NCBI GenBank assembly: GCA_026387085.1
Contig: JAPLMK010000041.1
Coordinates: 12,519 to 25,940, forward strand
DNA from: Candidatus Omnitrophota bacterium
GTDB taxonomy: Bacteria; Ratteibacteria; UBA8468; MWAK01
Reading direction: 5' to 3'
DNA: 13,422 bases
Shown here: in pieces, positions 13,276 through 13,422 of the stretch
Layout: every line of letters begins with the position of its first letter
Numbering within the stretch: position 1 is the first letter of the stretch
Position numbers and translations under genes: made by a program
Notes under the pieces: model-generated
Databases searched by the model: none
Told to the model about the DNA's origin: nothing
The model's input: the letters and a program-made list of their open reading frames with translations, nothing else

Positions 13276-13422
13276 TTATCGTACCGCCAAGCACCCTATT
13301 CCGGCTAATACCGCTGTGGCAGCCATCACTATAACCCAGACCTTTTTTTGCGATAAACCCTTGGCCCGCGCGACCAGCACATACTGCTTGCGGATCTCTT
13401 CAACAAAGGTGTTCTTGGTCAG
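13276..13422 (-). CDS. C-terminal end of an unidentified membrane protein, possibly a broken ABC permease
   Basis: A frame open to the window edge gives the last 48 residues of a protein, stopping with TAA at 13276-13278. It reads LTKNTFVEEIRKQYVLVARAKGLSQKKV, then VWVIVMAATAVLAGIGCLAVR. The first part closely resembles the cytoplasmic EAA-loop region of oligopeptide/microcin C-type permeases (YejB/OppB, where YVxTARAKGLS is usual), but those continue with an RHxxRNAxxP-like segment that is missing here. The second part is a clean hydrophobic helix. It may be a truncated permease joined to other sequence, or a real C-terminal anchor with a chance match. It ends 21 bp before the O-antigen ligase start, so it is probably cotranscribed. 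Most of the gene lies outside. Confidence 0.45.
   Translation of the reverse strand: MTKNTFVEEIRKQYVLVARAKGLSQKKVWVIVMAATAVLAGIGCLAVR

Overview
The window reads as chromosomal DNA of a mid-GC, probably Gram-negative-type bacterium, most likely uncultivated. It has housekeeping genes, a surface-polysaccharide operon and many small palindromic intergenic repeats. Repeats of the TGTCATTCTGA...TCAGGATGACA and TGTCATTCCCGC...GCGGGAATCC type, plus an unusual isopropylmalate-synthase relative opening with DVTNRDGVQT, are what I would expect from candidate phyla such as Omnitrophota. That placement is a guess and no taxonomic marker here settles it.

Layout: bases 1-3971 (minus strand) carry rplM (L13), an isopropylmalate/homocitrate synthase-family gene, leuC and the 5' part of ilvB (acetolactate synthase). 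The last three are a branched-chain amino-acid (or related 2-oxoacid elongation) cluster. rplM lacks its usual partner rpsI. At 4039-4091 two consensus-like sigma70 promoters face apart and share almost the same -35 hexamer. One serves rplM. The other serves tsaC (tRNA t6A synthesis), apparently as a leaderless transcript with a GTG start. rpiB follows tsaC on the plus strand.

Bases 5318-6850 (minus) hold rfbC (dTDP-rhamnose pathway) followed 18 bp later by a sugar-phosphate isomerase/epimerase-type TIM barrel. A plus-strand tRNA-Leu(CAA) lies at 7098-7180. Behind it are about 310 bp of non-coding DNA made of two tandem units. Each ends in a copy of the tRNA 3' end, and each can fold into the same set of hairpins although the stem sequences differ. 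This covariation makes the region the best candidate here for something undescribed: a structured RNA, or a small element that accumulates at a tRNA 3' end.

Bases 7558-13422 (minus) form a polysaccharide region. In transcription order it has the end of a membrane-protein gene (possibly a broken ABC permease), an O-antigen ligase/polymerase with a C-terminal TPR region that is split in two by a diverged 74-bp tandem duplication, a block of nested palindromic repeats, a secreted multi-domain protein with a TIM-barrel-like domain, and a membrane-bound nucleotide-sugar dehydratase of the CapD/WbpM type. With rfbC these suggest synthesis, assembly and trimming of a surface glycan.
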